Source of the DNA: Microvelia longipes
Lineage: Eukaryota; Arthropoda; Insecta; Hemiptera; Veliidae
DNA: 64,000 nucleotides
NCBI GenBank assembly: GCA_018340805.1
Contig: JACMZG010001863.1
Span: forward strand, 52,904,355 to 52,968,354
Direction of reading: 5' to 3'
The notes under the pieces were generated by a model. The model searched no databases. It was not told the origin of the DNA and saw only the letters and a list, made by a program, of their open reading frames with translations. How positions within the stretch are numbered: the first letter of the stretch is position 1; every line of letters begins with the position of its first letter. The position numbers and the translations under genes are program-made. Below, in pieces: positions 22,592 to 34,698 of this stretch.

Positions 22592-22833
22592 TCAGCTATG
22601 CACCTCTCTACGTTAGACATGGCTTTGAATCCAAGGATGGAGAAGACGACAAGAGATGCGTAGATAGCAGTGATTGCATTGGTGCAAGAAACTAACAGTA
22701 CATCGCGCACGCAGTTGTTCTTCGGCGGATTGTACGAACCAAATGCAATGAGGGAACCGAACGCCAGGCCAAACGAATAGAATACCTGAGTAGCGGCGTC
22801 AAGCCATACATTTGGTTGCAGTAACTTTTCTAC
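22592..22833 (-). CDS. SLC6-type transporter, TM6-TM7 exon
   Basis: The acceptor is TTTCCAG|GTAG and the donor GCTGA|GTGAGT. It starts in phase 0 and leaves two bases after 80 codons. It encodes VEKLLQPNVWLDAATQVFYS, FGLAFGSLIAFGSYNPPKNN (the unwound substrate-site helix TM6), CVRDVLLVSCTNAITAIYAS and LVVFSILGFKAMSNVERCIA (TM7). The VW.DAA.QVF.S.GLAFGxLIAFxSYN pattern is the strongest family signature in the gene and contains the residues lining the substrate and ion pocket. All key positions appear intact. Confidence 0.97.
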
Positions 22834-23540
22834 CTGGAAAAATAATTTGTATATCGTTATAGTTTTAAAAATAGTTGAGTCTAATTTTTATATTTTTACT
22901 AACATCTGCTACTAATAAAACATTACATTATTAACTAAAAAAGAAACTTTGTGGACTGAGCGGATCGGATGGATTTTATAACACTACTTCTACTACTTCA
23001 ACACTACTGCTACTTCCGTATATTATAGTGTATACTATAATACTATATAATACTATAATGTATACTAAAATATACTAGAATGCACAAAGTAGACCAACTG
23101 TAGCGAAGTTAAAGCAAAGTATGTTTGAAAGTCACCTTGGGTCCAGTCAGTCCTCTTGAAGAATGTTATTGTTGGTCGTTTGATACTTAAACTGAGATAT
23201 TATTAGTTTTATAAGACCTACCTGTTTTCTAAGGTCTTATTACACGATAAAATAGAAGAATGAAATTAGGACTTGGGGTAACAAAAGATAACGTGAAGAA
23301 ATAAAGTCTGTAATTGTGGTCAGTACACTTAGTGTAGCTGGAACTTAATATTATCATGTCTAACCTGTCCATTGAGTCTATATGGCCTGCAGACGATGGT
23401 TAGACGATTCCCACGACTGTTTACACGTGTCAAAAGTGGGTTAAACTTTATCATGGGCCGCTCAAGCCTCAGCTTAAAATTTGTTTATCGTTCAGTAAAA
23501 CTCTTAGTGAATAAGTTCTGAACGTGGAGTTTATGAGGGT
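22834..23540. other. Intron sequence, simple repeats only
   Basis: A TACT/TATA-rich patch (22985-23085) and otherwise unremarkable AT-rich DNA between the TM5 and TM6-7 exons. Confidence 0.4.
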
Positions 23541-23820
23541 TCTAATAAACTGCGTAGACCTTCGCGGTTACTTTAATGAAGATTTAGGTTTTCCCGTGGT
23601 GACCACGTCAATATAAATGATGAATCCAACTTGGCATTTCCACTAAGTTCCTCGACTTTCACTGGGGAGGCATCTTCAGGGATGTTGGACATAATGGAAA
23701 GCTCAGATTGATGTCCTAATTCCCTAAAGATACAACATACATTGGAAGCCAAACGAGGGATTCATCATCTACATTGAAGCCGTCACCACCGGAAGTCCTG
23801 AACCTTTATAAGGGTTGCTT
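23540..23820. mobile_element. Penelope-like repeat, degraded inverted pair
   Basis: A left arm in inverse orientation (GTGGTGACCACGTCAATATA ... GAGGCATCTTCAGGGATGTT) and a right arm (GGGATTCATCATCTACATTG, AAGCCGTCACCACCGGAAG) carry the same blocks as 46150-46265. Both hammerhead-like cores are damaged (CTAAAGA in place of CTGAAGA, CAAA in place of GAAA on the right). Confidence 0.5.
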
Positions 23821-23971
23821 ATGCTGGATTGAGCCGAATGGAGGTGTAATCTTACATAGATTTAAGAAATGCTCTCGATATGGCATCGTTTTACTATTTA
23901 TTCAACTATGTATTCCTATACACATTTCTCAATTGATGATAGCTGAATTAGAAGTATTTCATAAATATTAC

Positions 23972-24082
23972 CTTTGGCGTGTACATATGTACGAGTCCGG
24001 CACTTGCACCCTTTAACGTCACTCCTCTGATGAAGAATATAGTGAGAACAATATAAGGGAACAAGGAAGTAAACCAAACCAC
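23972..24082 (-). CDS. SLC6-type transporter, TM5 exon
   Basis: The acceptor is TTGCAG|GTGG and the donor CCAAAG|GTAATA. It has exactly 37 codons, phase 0 at both ends: [20 protein letters not shown], then [17 protein letters not shown]. It follows the exon ending ...GIQSSGK, so the junction reads [14 protein letters not shown], a hallmark of the TM4-TM5 region. The following G-A-x-x-G-L-x-x-x-x-x-P loop is conserved in the family. Confidence 0.95.
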
Positions 24083-24139
24083 CTGCAACAAATTTCATTC
24101 AGGTTGAAATTTCAAATCAGATTCAAAAATAGTACTTGA

Positions 24140-24290
24140 ACTAACAATTGGTAGAAAAGTATGTTGATCATGAGTTCATCTGGTTCAGCCCTCAATTTCA
24201 AATCAGGCCAACCTTATTGGTTCCTCATCACTATTTTCCCACGCTGTCAACTGATTTTAACCGTGAGTCGTACTATAGTAATAATATTGA
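24140..24290. mobile_element. Family C MITE, half copy
   Basis: Matches the right half of the element at 12860-13040: TCAAATCAGGCCAACCTTATTGG, TTCCTCATCACTATTTTCCC, ACGCTGTCAACTGATTTTAACC. Located inside the intron upstream of the TM5 exon. Confidence 0.7.
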
Positions 24291-24925
24291 AACTATAATT
24301 CAATTGAAAGTGTTGTGTAGAATTTTTCTTTGCATGAATTAGCTTCAACATGAACATGCTACGGTAGAAATAAAATTTATATTATATCCAATGAAATCTA
24401 GCCTCTTCTGTGCCCTACAGTGATTCTCATCTACTATTATTTAATTATTTAGGTAAAGGGTTTTCTTCTTTTAAAATTTAAAACTGAAACGATTTTAAAG
24501 CAGCCTAATACAATTTTTTAGACCTCTAACCCTTTGTAGTTTTTATTGATAAAAAAATTGAGCCCATAAAAGGTTTAAAATTTTTCTTCGATGTAATAAT
24601 ATTTTTTCACTTGATGTACAATTTCTAGTTTTTAGAACCAATTAATATCAATTTGCTTTTGACATGATACTGAAATTTATTAGAAGACAATAAATAAATT
24701 GATTTATGTAGTTGGATCGGAAAGGCTTTTATAAGGTTGGGTTGAACGATTTTTCATCTATAAAATATCTAATCAATTTTTGAAAGAAAATTCTTTGATG
24801 AATAGTGATATAATGTTTTTTGACTAAGCTTTATTTTAAATAAAAAGAACTTGAGCAAATCGATTTTAAAAGTTAATTATTACTTTTTCTTATTTATACA
24901 GTTGGTATACAGGAAAAGTATTGTG

Positions 24926-25311
24926 CAAAATATTAGAAAATCGTACAAATTTCAGTTTTCTTGAAATAAGTGGTTCCCTGTGGATCGTATGCAAAACACA
25001 CTATTTAAAGAAAACGAGCGATTTCCACTAAAGCGAGTGTTCAATCATCAAAATCGGATGATTTTGATAACAACCGAAGTTATCGCTCTTTGAAGAACAC
25101 CAAAAAATGGTTAATTTATGCAGTCAGCGAATTTCATAACATTGCAATGTTATAACTTTAGTTGCAGTTATACAATTTCGACGGAAAAACACTCGTTTAA
25201 TAGAAAATTTTATCTGCTTTTTAAAAGGTTTCCTTCATGTTTTGCACACGACCTACAGGGAACCACTTATTGCAAGAAAACTGGAATTTGTGCGATTTTC
25301 TAATATTTTGA
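24926..25311. repeat. Foldback repeat with about 90-base arms
   Basis: The left arm starts GCAAAATATTAGAAAATCGT and the right arm ends with its inverse at 25311. Both include AGTTTTCTTGxAATAAGTGG and TTCCCTGT. A second, less exact pair (AACGAGCG...AACACTCG) lies inside. A family D-like GGAAAAGTATTGTG block precedes it. Non-coding. Confidence 0.65.
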
Positions 25312-26595
25312 GAGAGCGCATTCATATGAGGGGCTCCACACTGGATAGGCAGACTATGCTTTTCCTTTATAATTTAAAGTATATTTTCAGAAAAATTTGG
25401 TTTGAAGTAGTACAAAATTAGTCCCAATTTTAGGCCTGGCTCTTAGACTAGTAGTACGGCAAGTACGAGTATATCTACGGTTTTTGTTGAATCATAAAAG
25501 TTATGCTGCATTGAGCGAGGTCAGTGCTTGGATAAGTGACCACTGGGAATAAAACGAAACTATTTACTATCTGAGGACGAGCGAAACGAGTCCTAGCGTA
25601 GCGAATCTGATTTGGTGAGGACAAATTCCATGGCTTTGCCCAAAAGTTAAATTTAATTATAATTCCAGTACAAAATAAGGTGGTAATATGATTTCTTTTT
25701 TTTTTGAGGGGAAGAATTTTTAAAACCTAGGGGATTCAAGCCCCTTAGCCCTCCTCTAGGTGCCCATGATTCTTTATTATAACAGAGGCTATAAATAAGC
25801 AATTTTTCAATGGTAGATACATTTATAATTAAATTATTTGTAGCTAGAATTTCAATTAAATTGTATCCTTTGGAAAATTTATTGTTGAAAGTTTACTTAG
25901 GGTGCGGGCTGTATGTGGGTGCAAACTTGGGTGGGTTTAAAGTAAACTTGATTACTCTTTTGTTTTGTTACAAAAAAGAAGTGTTTTTTTCATATTTTGA
26001 ACTTCTCGATTTTATTCAATTAAAATAATATCGTAAAATGGTTCTATGAAGCATTCTTTCCAAAACTTCGTTTTCACTCATTGTAATTTTTATACTCTTT
26101 GATTAGCGTACTGAAAAGCAGGTTTTTGTAAAATGTTATGATGAGCCATTTTAATATGGGAAGTCCTTTATGATGTTAACATCCGATAACTAGCAAAAGA
26201 TCTTACAAAAACAGGTCTTAATAAATATCGGACAAATTGGAAAACTCAAGGAATAAGAGTTTTTCTTGTACCCAGCAAGCATTGTACGCAGATTTTAAAG
26301 AATTTTCATTACAAAAAAATGAAAAACATTTTTGATGTTTATAAATGATTTTGGTTTTTATTAGTAATGAATTCGGGGTTGGATCTCCAGTTTTATCTTC
26401 AGGGCTAGTTTTGCACAAAAACAAGACTTTCAAAATTATTTGTTTATACAATTGCGTTTATAAGGCCGCCGCGTAGCAGTCATAGGCCACCTTATTGACA
26501 ATAAATGAGCCCATCAATAATGAGTTTTTTTTTGGGAATCACTTAACTTATCAGTATCAAGAGTTGTAAAAAAACTGGGTAGACGACCCAGTTTG
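25312..26595. other. No recognisable feature
   Basis: An intronic stretch with a degraded fragment of the CTCGCTTCGCTCG-containing family D (25490-25640, GAGGACGAGCGAAACGAGTC) and otherwise no recognised sequence. Confidence 0.45.
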
Positions 26596-27922
26596 TTTGA
26601 TACAACTAAAAAGAATAAGCTGTTGTCAGTTTCCAAGGGCACTTCGCCTGGGTGGTCTTGAAAAAGAATAAGCTGTTGTCAGTTCCAACTGAAAAAGAAT
26701 AAGCTGTTGTCAGTTTCCAAGCGGCACTTCGCCTGGATGCGTCTTGAAAAAGAATAAGTGTTGTCAGTTCCAAGGGCACTTCGCCTGGATGGTCTTGAAA
26801 AAGAATAAGCTGTTGTCAGTTTCCAAGGGCACTTCGCCTGGATGGTCTTGAAAAAGAATAAGCTTTGTCAGTTTCCAAGGGCAGGTGTCTTGAAAAAGAA
26901 TAAGCTGTTGTCAGTTTCCAAGGGCACTTCGCCTGGATGGTCTTGAAAAAGAATAAGCTGTTGTCAGTTTCCAAGGGCACTTCGCCTGGATGGTCTTGAA
27001 AAAGAATAAGCTGTTGTCAGTTTCCAAGGGCACTTCGCCTGGATGGTCTTGAAAAAGAATAAGAATTAGAAAGAAAAAGATAAGCTGTTGTCAGTTTCCA
27101 GGGCACTTCGCTCTGGATGGTCTTGAAAAAGGCAGAATAAGCTGTTGTCAGTTTCCAAGGGCACTTCGCCTGGATGGTCTTGAAAAAGAATAAGCTGTTG
27201 TCAGTTTCCAAGGGCACTTCGCCTGGGTGGTCTTGAAAAGAATAAGCTGTGGTCAGTTTCCAAGGACTTCGCCTGGATGGTCTTGAAAAAGAAAAGCTGT
27301 TGTCAGTTTCCAAGGCCACTTCGCCTGGATGGTCTTGAAAGAATAAGCTGTTGTCAGTTTCCAAGGGCACTTCGCCTGGATGGTCTTGAAAAAAGAAATA
27401 AGCCTGTTGTCAGTTTCCAAAGGGCACTTCGCCTTGGATGGTCTTGAAAAGAATCTTGCAAAACTTGAAAAAGAATAAGCTGTTGTCAGTTTCCCAAGGG
27501 CACTTCGCCTGGATGGTCTTGAAAAGAATAAGCTGTTGTCAGTTTCCAAGGGCCACTTCGCCTGGATGGTCTTGAAAAGAATAGCTGTTGTCAGTTTCCA
27601 AGGGCACTTCGCCCTGGATGGTCTTGAAAAGAATAAGCTTTGTCAGTTTCCAAGGGCACTTCGCCTGGTCTTGGATGCGTCTTGAAAAAGAATAAGCTGT
27701 TGTCAGTTTCCAAGGCACTTCGCCTGGTGGTCTGAAAAAGAATAAGCTGTTGTCAGTTTCCAAGGGCACTTCGCCTGGATGGTCTTGAAAAAGAATAAGC
27801 TGTTGTCAGTTTCCAAGGGCACTTCGCTTGGATGGTCTTGAAAAAGAAATCCAAGCACTTCGTTGGATGGTCTTGCAAAAAGAATAAGTGTTCACTTCAA
27901 GGGCACTTCGCCTGATGGTCTT
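26596..27922. repeat. Minisatellite, 53-base unit
   Basis: About 25 copies of AAAAAGAATAAGCTGTTGTC-AGTTTCCAAGGGCACTTCGC-CTGGATGGTCTTG. Many copies have one- or two-base gains or losses and a few are truncated. 53 is not a multiple of three, so the minus-strand frames reading PLETDNS...FQDHPGEV shift with each indel and are not proteins. Intronic. Confidence 0.96.
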
Positions 27923-28059
27923 GATACTTCTAGATTGATCCTCTTTATACATTTGACTTCTTTTAAACGTTTTAAAGGAATTTGCAGTAATGTTTTAGAG
28001 GAAAATCAATTCTTTCTTTAGTATTGCCGCGTTTTTGTAAAAAAAATCAAAAATATGAA

Positions 28060-28096
28060 CATGGGCGTAGCCAGGGTTGCCTTTAGGGGGGGGCCC

Positions 28097-28180
<84 letters not shown>

Positions 28181-29816
28181 GTGGTGTGTGTGTGTGTGTG
28201 AGTGTCTGTGTGTATGTAAGGTTTATGGTTTTTTTAAAATAATTGGCGCGGTGGTCCGCATTTCGGGCGAATTTCTTTTGGATGCGTGTTTTCGTGCTTA
28301 ACAACAATCCTGGTTGGAATGATAATTTTTATAGTTTTTTACATTAATATAAGTTTACAACTACTCATTAAATAAATTTCGGCGCGGTGGCCGCTGTCGG
28401 GCAAATTTTAGAATGCGTTTTTCTGTGCTTAAAAACCTATTTCTTGGTTAACGTTCCAGTTCATGCTTTAAAACCTAAGCTGTTACTCAATTGTCAAGCA
28501 CTGCTCGTAACTCATTTTGTCTGTATTTTTCCAAGGAAATAATTATCCAGTTGGTTATACAAAACTATGCCTCTAAAGTTAGCAGTACGCACTATTATTT
28601 GAAATAGTTTAAAGCTTAGTTACTTATCTTTAAGCTTAGACAGTTATCTTTCAAAGGTTTTAGCGCATTTCCTTTGAAAAATACAGACAAAATGAGTTAC
28701 GAGCAGTGCTTGACAATTGAGTAACAGCTTAGGTTCTGAAGTATGAACCGGAACCTTAAGCATGAAATGTGTTGTTAAGCACGGAAACACGAATTCTAAA
28801 TGAAATTCGCCCAAAGCGGACCACCGCGCCAGAATTATTTAGAGTTATATACATATAATAATATGTAAAATACCCAAATTTTTTCCAATCCCAACCCTAC
28901 CCAAAATTTTTTGTTCATCAACCGTAATTTTGTTTTCAGTAATTTTTTCTGCTTTTTCGACTTTTTGGTCATTTAGAGTGGTCGTATTGACTTCAGACTG
29001 GTTTCATTCGATTCAGTGCCCAAAAATACATAGAAAACGACACCCTACTCGAAATTTATTTTTTTATCGACCTAAATTTTGGTTTCTGGTAATTTACAAT
29101 GGTTTTTTCGACTTTTTGGTCATTTAGAGTGGTTGCATTGACTTCGGACCGGTTTTATTTGATTCAGCGTCTCAAAAAACGACCTTTTTTGCGGCAAAAA
29201 ATATTAACCCTGAATTTTGCTGATTTTTTGAAAATGTTGCTGACTCAGCAAACTGGGTTAATGATGTTAAAAAAACCTTGTTTTTAATAGGGTTCGTGTC
29301 CGAAGGTTGATTTTTGTACCAAGTTTGATTAAAAAATATTAATCCGTTCTAAAGATAGTGTTTTTACAAGAAACTGATGCCTATCCCATTAGCGAATTTT
29401 ATTCCCAAAGGAAATTCGCTAAAAAACAAAGCTCTTAGAGGACGAATCAAAACAATTTTCTTTTAAATAGTCTTAATGAAAAACAAAAAACAATCCCCTA
29501 AATCAAAATACAAATTATTATTGAACTGAACTGAACTAAATATGGTTTTTATTTAATAATAATAAAACCACAAAGTAAATACGTCGAACTAAAAAAACAA
29601 ATTTAATTTTTAAGACAAAAGCTACCTTAAGCTCTAATTATTATAAATAAAAATTATAAATTAATTAATTATTTTTATAAAATAAAATTTAAATTAATTT
29701 TTATAAAAAAATGTTTTTCCTTGCCTGAACCATAGTTTTTATATAATTTTTGCAACAACCCTGCTCGGCTAGGGGGGGGGGCCCGGGCCCCCCTGACCCC
29801 CCTGGCTACGCCCATG
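28060..29816. mobile_element. Terminal-inverted-repeat element, CATGGGCGTAGCCAGGG ends
   Basis: The left end is CATGGGCGTAGCCAGGG with a G run, and the right end is its exact inverse (CCCTGGCTACGCCCATG region, 29798-29816). AATATGAA flanks both sides (28052-28059 and 29817-29824), an 8-base target duplication as made by hAT or P-type transposases. The interior holds a 75-base TA tract (28098-28172), a nested long palindrome (28381-28830) and a roughly 148-base tandem pair (28915-29190). No transposase frame, so it is non-autonomous. The family is not named here. Confidence 0.85.
28381..28830. repeat. Nested inverted repeat with about 165-base arms
   Basis: The left arm begins GGCGCGGTGGCCGCTGTCGG and the right arm ends with its inverse CCACCGCGCC. 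Both include GTGCTTAA, CCTAAGCTGTTACTCAATTG, TCAAGCACTGCTCGTAACTC and ATTTTGTCTGTATTTTTC. An additional partial copy of the arm lies just left (28241-28320), and another at 58281-58395. Confidence 0.85.
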
Positions 29817-30120
29817 AATATGAACGAAATATATTATAACGGACACGAAGAATTTCCTTTCATCTCTAAGTAGCATTTTCCTGCATGTTTAAACGTCCTG
29901 AGGTTTAAAACGTTTTAAACCTTATTACATTTACGTAAATACGTATTTTTTACGTAAAAAGTTAGAACGATACAATTTTATAGCATCTGCTTTGGATTTA
30001 TTTCAAAATTATAATGTTGTTCAAATCGATATTTTGGTGATATATTAATAACATACATTAATGACATTTAAATGAGAAATATTCCAATTTGAAAATTAGC
30101 AACACTTTTTTTAATAAAAC

Positions 30121-30507
30121 TGATTTCCTGCCTAATAATCCAAGAGGTTTGCAATAAAATGCGTCTCTCCACCAATTATTTTATATATTAAAGAGCTAGC
30201 TTTCGGCTGCATCCAGCCATCATCAGTCTAGACGAGTGTTTGGTAGCAGGAAGTACCGATATTAGAGGTAACCAGCACACACTCACACTTGAGGTAACCA
30301 GTCACACTTGAGTGTGTGCTGGTTACCTCTGATATCGGTACTTCCTGCTACCAAACACTCGTCTAGACTGATGATGGCTGGATGCAACCGAAAGCTAGCT
30401 CTTTAATATATAAAATAATTAGTGGAGAGACGTATTTTATTGCAAACCTCTTGGATTATAAGATGGACTCCACAATGCAGCCAACTTTACGGGATGATTT
30501 CCTGCCT
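30121..30507. mobile_element. Foldback element with 13-base target duplication
   Basis: TGATTTCCTGCCT occurs at 30121-30133 and 30495-30507, bracketing a 361-base insert. The insert's arms (30134-30285 and 30310-30460) are near-perfect inverses. They run from AATCCAAGAGGTTTGCAATA through CTAGCTTTCGGCTGCATCCA and CATCATCAGTCTAGACGAGT to a short centre repeated around CACACTTGA. A non-inverted tail GACTCCACAATGCAGCCAAC follows the right arm. The long duplication suggests target-primed (LINE-like) insertion. Confidence 0.85.
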
Positions 30508-30666
30508 GTTATGCCGTTTTAATTATCAGTTATAATAATTATAATATCCGAAAATGTCTCTATTATGTACACTGACGCTGATATGGTCTACTAAATGACC
30601 ATGTAGTGGTCAAATGACCACTACATGATCACACCAAATGACCTTTAAAAATCTTCAATAAAATAA

Positions 30667-30860
30667 CAATGCCTGTTTAAAATCTTGTGGCCTATTAGGG
30701 ATAACTTATCTGGAAAATACCTTAGGTGATATTGGCAAACCGTATATTTTAGAGAATAGTGTAAAGTTACAGGTACCTTGTTTAAACAAAAACTCTTCTA
30801 TAAATACTAAGACCGTAAAATTGGAATGCGAACTCCAGACCTCTGTGGTGTCAATGATAA
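30667..30860 (-). mobile_element. Diverged SINE copy
   Basis: On the minus strand it retains GGAGTTCGCATTCCAAT (box B region), AGAGGTCTGGAGTT, the TATTAGGGATAA-equivalent block and GGCATTGTT at the tail. It aligns block by block with 16687-16924 but with many changes and a missing 5' end. The 40-base minisatellite begins where the SINE head should be. Confidence 0.6.
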
Positions 30861-31692
30861 GTATTAATACTAACAAATGTTAAAAAATCAATAAAAATTA
30901 GTATTAATACTAACAAATGTTGAAAACTCAATAAAGATTAGTATTAATACTAACAAATGTTGAAAAATCAATAAAGATTAGTATCAATACTAACAAATGT
31001 TGAAAAATCAATAAAGATTAGTATCAATACTAACAAATGTTGAAAACCTCAATAAAGATTAGTATCAATACTAAAATGTTAAAATCAATAAAGATTAGTA
31101 TCAATACTAACAAATGTTGAAAACTCAATAAAGATTAGTATCAATACTAAGAAATGTTTAAAACTCAATAAAGATTAGTATCAATACTAACTAATGTTGA
31201 AAACTCAATAAAGATTAGTATCAATACTAACAAATGTTGAAAAATCAATAAAAATTAGTATTAATACTAAGAAATGTTGAAAACTCAATAAAGATTAGTA
31301 TCAATACTAAGAAATGTTGAAAATCAATAAAGATTAGTATCAATACTAAAAATGTTGAAAACTCAATAAAGATTAGTATCAATACTAACTAATGTTGAAA
31401 ACTCAATAAAGATTAGTATCAATACTAACAAATGTTGAAAACTCAATAAAAATTAGTATTAATACTAACAAATGTTGAAAACTCAATAAAAATTAGTATC
31501 AATACTAACAAATGTTGAAAACTCAATAAAAATTAGTATCAATACTAACAAATGTTGAAACTCAATAAAATTAGAACAAATGAAAACTCAAAAATTAGTA
31601 TCAATACTAACAAATGTTGAAAACTCAAAAAATTAGTATCAATACTAACAAATGTTGAAGAATCAATAAAAATTAGTATTAATACTAACAAA
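30861..31692. repeat. Minisatellite, 40-base unit
   Basis: About 20 copies of ATTAGTATCAATACTAACAA-ATGTTGAAAACTCAATAAAG. Each unit contains the palindrome TTAGTATxxATACTAA. Variants include AAGAAATG and single-base drop-outs. The minus-strand frame at 31545-31742 is repeat read-through. Confidence 0.95.
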
Positions 31693-32066
31693 CATAGAGA
31701 TATAATTACAAGAGGGGCCCTATAGGTTAAAATTCGAAACATTGAAAAAGTAACCTGACCATCTTCGCTTACAAATAAAATCTAATAATCAGTGCAAAAT
31801 TTCAATAAATTATACAGTAGAAAGTTAAAAATACAAATCAAAACACAAAAAACGTGTGGGAATAAGCCGAAATTAATCGATTTATTATAACCTTAACTAA
31901 CCCTTGAAGTTGGTTTCAATGAGGTTACACAGAACTCCTGAGAGCACCAAAAAGATGTTTCAGACCTCTCAATGTATTTTCATAGGCTACAAATGACAGT
32001 ACCCCTCTAGTATACTATTGTATAGTATAATATACTACAGTACCCCCCTCTAGTATGTATCTTTAT
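31692..32066. mobile_element. Family A element
   Basis: Starts CATAGAGATATAATTACAAG and ends CCTCTAGTATGTATCTTTATG. It contains the shared AATTCGAAACATTGAAAAAG, GAGGTTACACAGAACTCCTG and TTCAGACCTCTCAATGTATT blocks. Confidence 0.75.
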
Positions 32067-32450
32067 GCTATTACAATAGAGTAATGCTAATTACATATAT
32101 TTTTTAACAAATGTTAAAAAATCAATGTAAAAAAATGAAGTCAGTATTTTTATAATAATTTTCTTGTGTTAACAAGTAATATCTGGTATTCGTAGCACTG
32201 AATCAGGCGATTCTAATGTTTAAATATAAGAATAGTCTCGAGTCAATGGCGAAGTAATATCATTGATTGTCTACAAGACGTTGAAATGAATGAATGATGA
32301 GGATGATAGTGCGCAGTCGCATCACATCACCGCCACGCAGATTCTATCTTTTGTCATTTATCAACAGGATGACGCTCTATCATCGATATGTTTCTGGCGG
32401 GTATAAAATTATTTGATGTCTAAGCTAATTTTAAATGCAGTGTTTTAACC

Positions 32451-32562
32451 TTAGACTAATACTATATATAGGAGCACAGGACCGTAAACACAATGTAATT
32501 CCACTGATAAAACGAAAGCCGGTTGACTGGTGCACTTAAGTAATGCTGCCAACCTGACAACA
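32451..32562. mobile_element. Family B MITE fragment
   Basis: Matches the left 110 bases of the 34699 copy almost exactly (AATACTATATATA, GGAGCACAGGACCGTAAACA, AAGCCGGTTGACTGGTGCAC, GCTGCCAACCTGACAAC). A partial family A copy follows at 32563-32811. Confidence 0.75.
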
Positions 32563-32817
32563 GCGATTAATTCATTATAACCTTTGCACTCTCTAGGAGA
32601 TGGTTACAATGAGGTTACACAGAATCTCTGGGAGCCCCAAAATGATGTTTGGGGCTATACTATGCAAATGATGATATGCTCCTCTAGTAATATATCTCTA
32701 TGCAATGCACTTAAGGACAAGGTTACTCTGAGGCTACACAGAGCTCCTTAGAGCCCAAAAAAAACGTTTCAAGCTTCTCAACGTATTAAAATAAGTAATA
32801 TATCTCTATAATTACAA

Positions 32818-33475
32818 AAATCGGGTACGGGTATCCTCGGAACTTTTCCTTATCACATCGGATTCGCTACGCTCATCCTCCCTGCTTCCGACTCGGTTCG
32901 CTCGTCCGCAGAATATACAATTCGCCAAATTTAAACTCCATCATGTTTTTGTACTCGCTTCGCTCGTCCTCAGATAGTAAATGCATTCGTTTCATTCTTA
33001 GTGCATCCGTTTCATTAAAAAACGACCATAGGTCATTCCATAAAAATTAAACTAATGCTAATAGTGCGATGAAACTTAGCACATATGTTAGTCTTATACA
33101 TAGCTACATGCGTGCCAAATTTCAATTGGATCACATAATAATAAATTGTTCGGTGTTTTTTGATTATTCAAAATTTTTGCTGAATCATTATTGCGGGTTA
33201 ATGACGTCATAAAAAAAATATTTTCCGAATAGCACAACTACAGCGGTAGATTGATTTTTGTACAAAGTTTCAATTCTCTAGCATAAATACAATAGGAGCT
33301 ACGATGATAACAGACACACACACACATATATACTAACAGACAACTTTGAGAAAACCACTCAGGAGGCATTTTAAACACCTGAAGCGAATAATTCCGGTTT
33401 TATCCCGGTTTTGAATTTTTTTGTAAGCACAATACTTGTCCTATATACCTACGGTATATACCATCGGAAAAGTCA
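32818..33475. repeat. Family D repeat, long copy
   Basis: It starts GGGTACGGGTATCCTCGGAA and has a CTCGCTTCGCTCGTCCTCAG block. It continues through AACTAATGCTAATAGTGCGA, TGACGTCATAAAA, GGAGCTACGATGATAACAGA, a CACACA run and CCGGTTTTATCCCGG to ATACCTACGGTATA. The copy at 46990-47860 has the same order. No protein frame. Confidence 0.7.
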
Positions 33476-33864
33476 AAATGCTAACAAATTATTAAGGAAT
33501 AGAATCAATTAGTTAATCCTATAACACAACTTTACAAATTTACGAAATCTGTCAAAAAATTGTCTAAATAAAAGTCAATTTTCTGACAAACAAAATGAGG
33601 GACGTTTAAATCATTGTAGCACTGTCCTCCCTCGCATTATATAAATATTTTGGTAGCAAGTAGTGTATGGAGTTTCATTCTATTTGATGGACGATATATC
33701 CGTCTAGATAAATCTGAATATTACAAGGTTGGGAAAATTCTCAAGCATGAAATATGACCTAACGACCCTTATTTATCATATCGGACAACTTAAGAATATG
33801 TGACACGTATATCTCAAGCACTGAGTACGTTCACACACACTTCTAGATCCGCGAATCGTATTGG

Positions 33865-34325
33865 ATACGATCTCTCAATACGGTAATATTAGCTGTATGA
33901 ACCATGCGGAGGAGATCCGATCGAATACGCTAGAACTAGGGAGATGGAATCTAAATAGATCCCCCGATACGCTGTATGTATCTTTCGAGACGATCGTATT
34001 TAACGGATAACCTTCTTGTCAAACTTTTATTTCACTTCTATATTACCGTTTTTGATCAAATAACTTTTGGAATATTATTTGTTTAGTGTAACTTTATTAT
34101 TATGCAAAGAAATCACAATTTAATTAAATATATTTTTTGTTTTAAACTTCCTTATAACCAAAAGTGAACCTTCACAATAAAAGACGCGATGTTTTGGCGG
34201 GATCAGTTATCACGTAATCTCACTCGATCGACTAAACAAATACGCTGTAAGAACCGTGAAGTTAGTTGACCGTATTGCATACGTATGTAATACAATCGCC
34301 TGTTAAATACACTGTGTGTACGTAG
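33865..34325. repeat. Family G repeat, copy 1
   Basis: A roughly 460-base segment about 95 percent identical by eye to 50475-50930. It begins ATACGATCTCTCAATACGGT, contains CGATACGCTGTATGTA and GGCGGGATCAGTTATCACGT and ends CCTGTTAAATACxCTGTG. Sub-terminal CAATACGG and CCGTATTG are inverted, hinting at a DNA transposon. Non-coding. Confidence 0.8.
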
Positions 34326-34433
34326 TAAGATTTAACTAAAACCGCGCAGATAATATGCATTTTCGGATTTTTGATATGCATTAAAAATAACAATAAATGC
34401 AGGGACAAACCATATACAAAACCGTATACAAAC

Positions 34434-34655
34434 CTTGCCGGAAGACTGGATCCCCTTCATAACGATGAAGAAGACAACAACCCAAGCCAGGAGTAAACAT
34501 AGCACTATCCACCACTTAAGTCCTCCAGGATTGTCTATTGATGGTGATACGTCTAACGTCGTTCGATACCAGAAGTAAGCGGTTGAAGAACTTAGATCAC
34601 ACTCCTCTACAACTGTTCCGTTCCTCATGGGACACTCTGACCATGGCAACGGACT
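34434..34655 (-). CDS. SLC6-type transporter, extracellular loop 2 and TM4 exon
   Basis: This is the most upstream exon found. The acceptor is CTGTGCAG|AGTCC and the donor GGCAAG|GTTTGT. It has 74 codons in phase 0 at both ends. It reads SPLPWSECPMRNGTVVEECD, LSSSTAYFWYRTTLDVSPSI, DNPGGLKWWIVLCLLLAWVV and VFFIVMKGIQSSGK. The PLPWxxCP and CxxSSxTxYFWYRxTLxxSxSI sequences with an NGT sequon mark extracellular loop 2. TM4 follows, and G-I-Q-S-S-G-K is conserved before TM5. This pattern is closest to SLC6A15/NTT4-like carriers, which are orphan or neutral amino-acid transporters at the plasma or vesicle membrane. Substrate cannot be told from this part. Confidence 0.96.
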
Positions 34656-34698
34656 CTGCACAGATAAAATGCAAGAAAAATTAGTAAAACAAATAAAT

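Noticed and set aside
26596..27922. Long minus-strand frames of repeated PLETDNS...FQDHPGEV peptides suggesting a repeat protein
   Set aside because: The unit is 53 bases, not a multiple of three, and indels shift the frame from copy to copy. All three frames stay open only because the unit lacks stops. It is a minisatellite.
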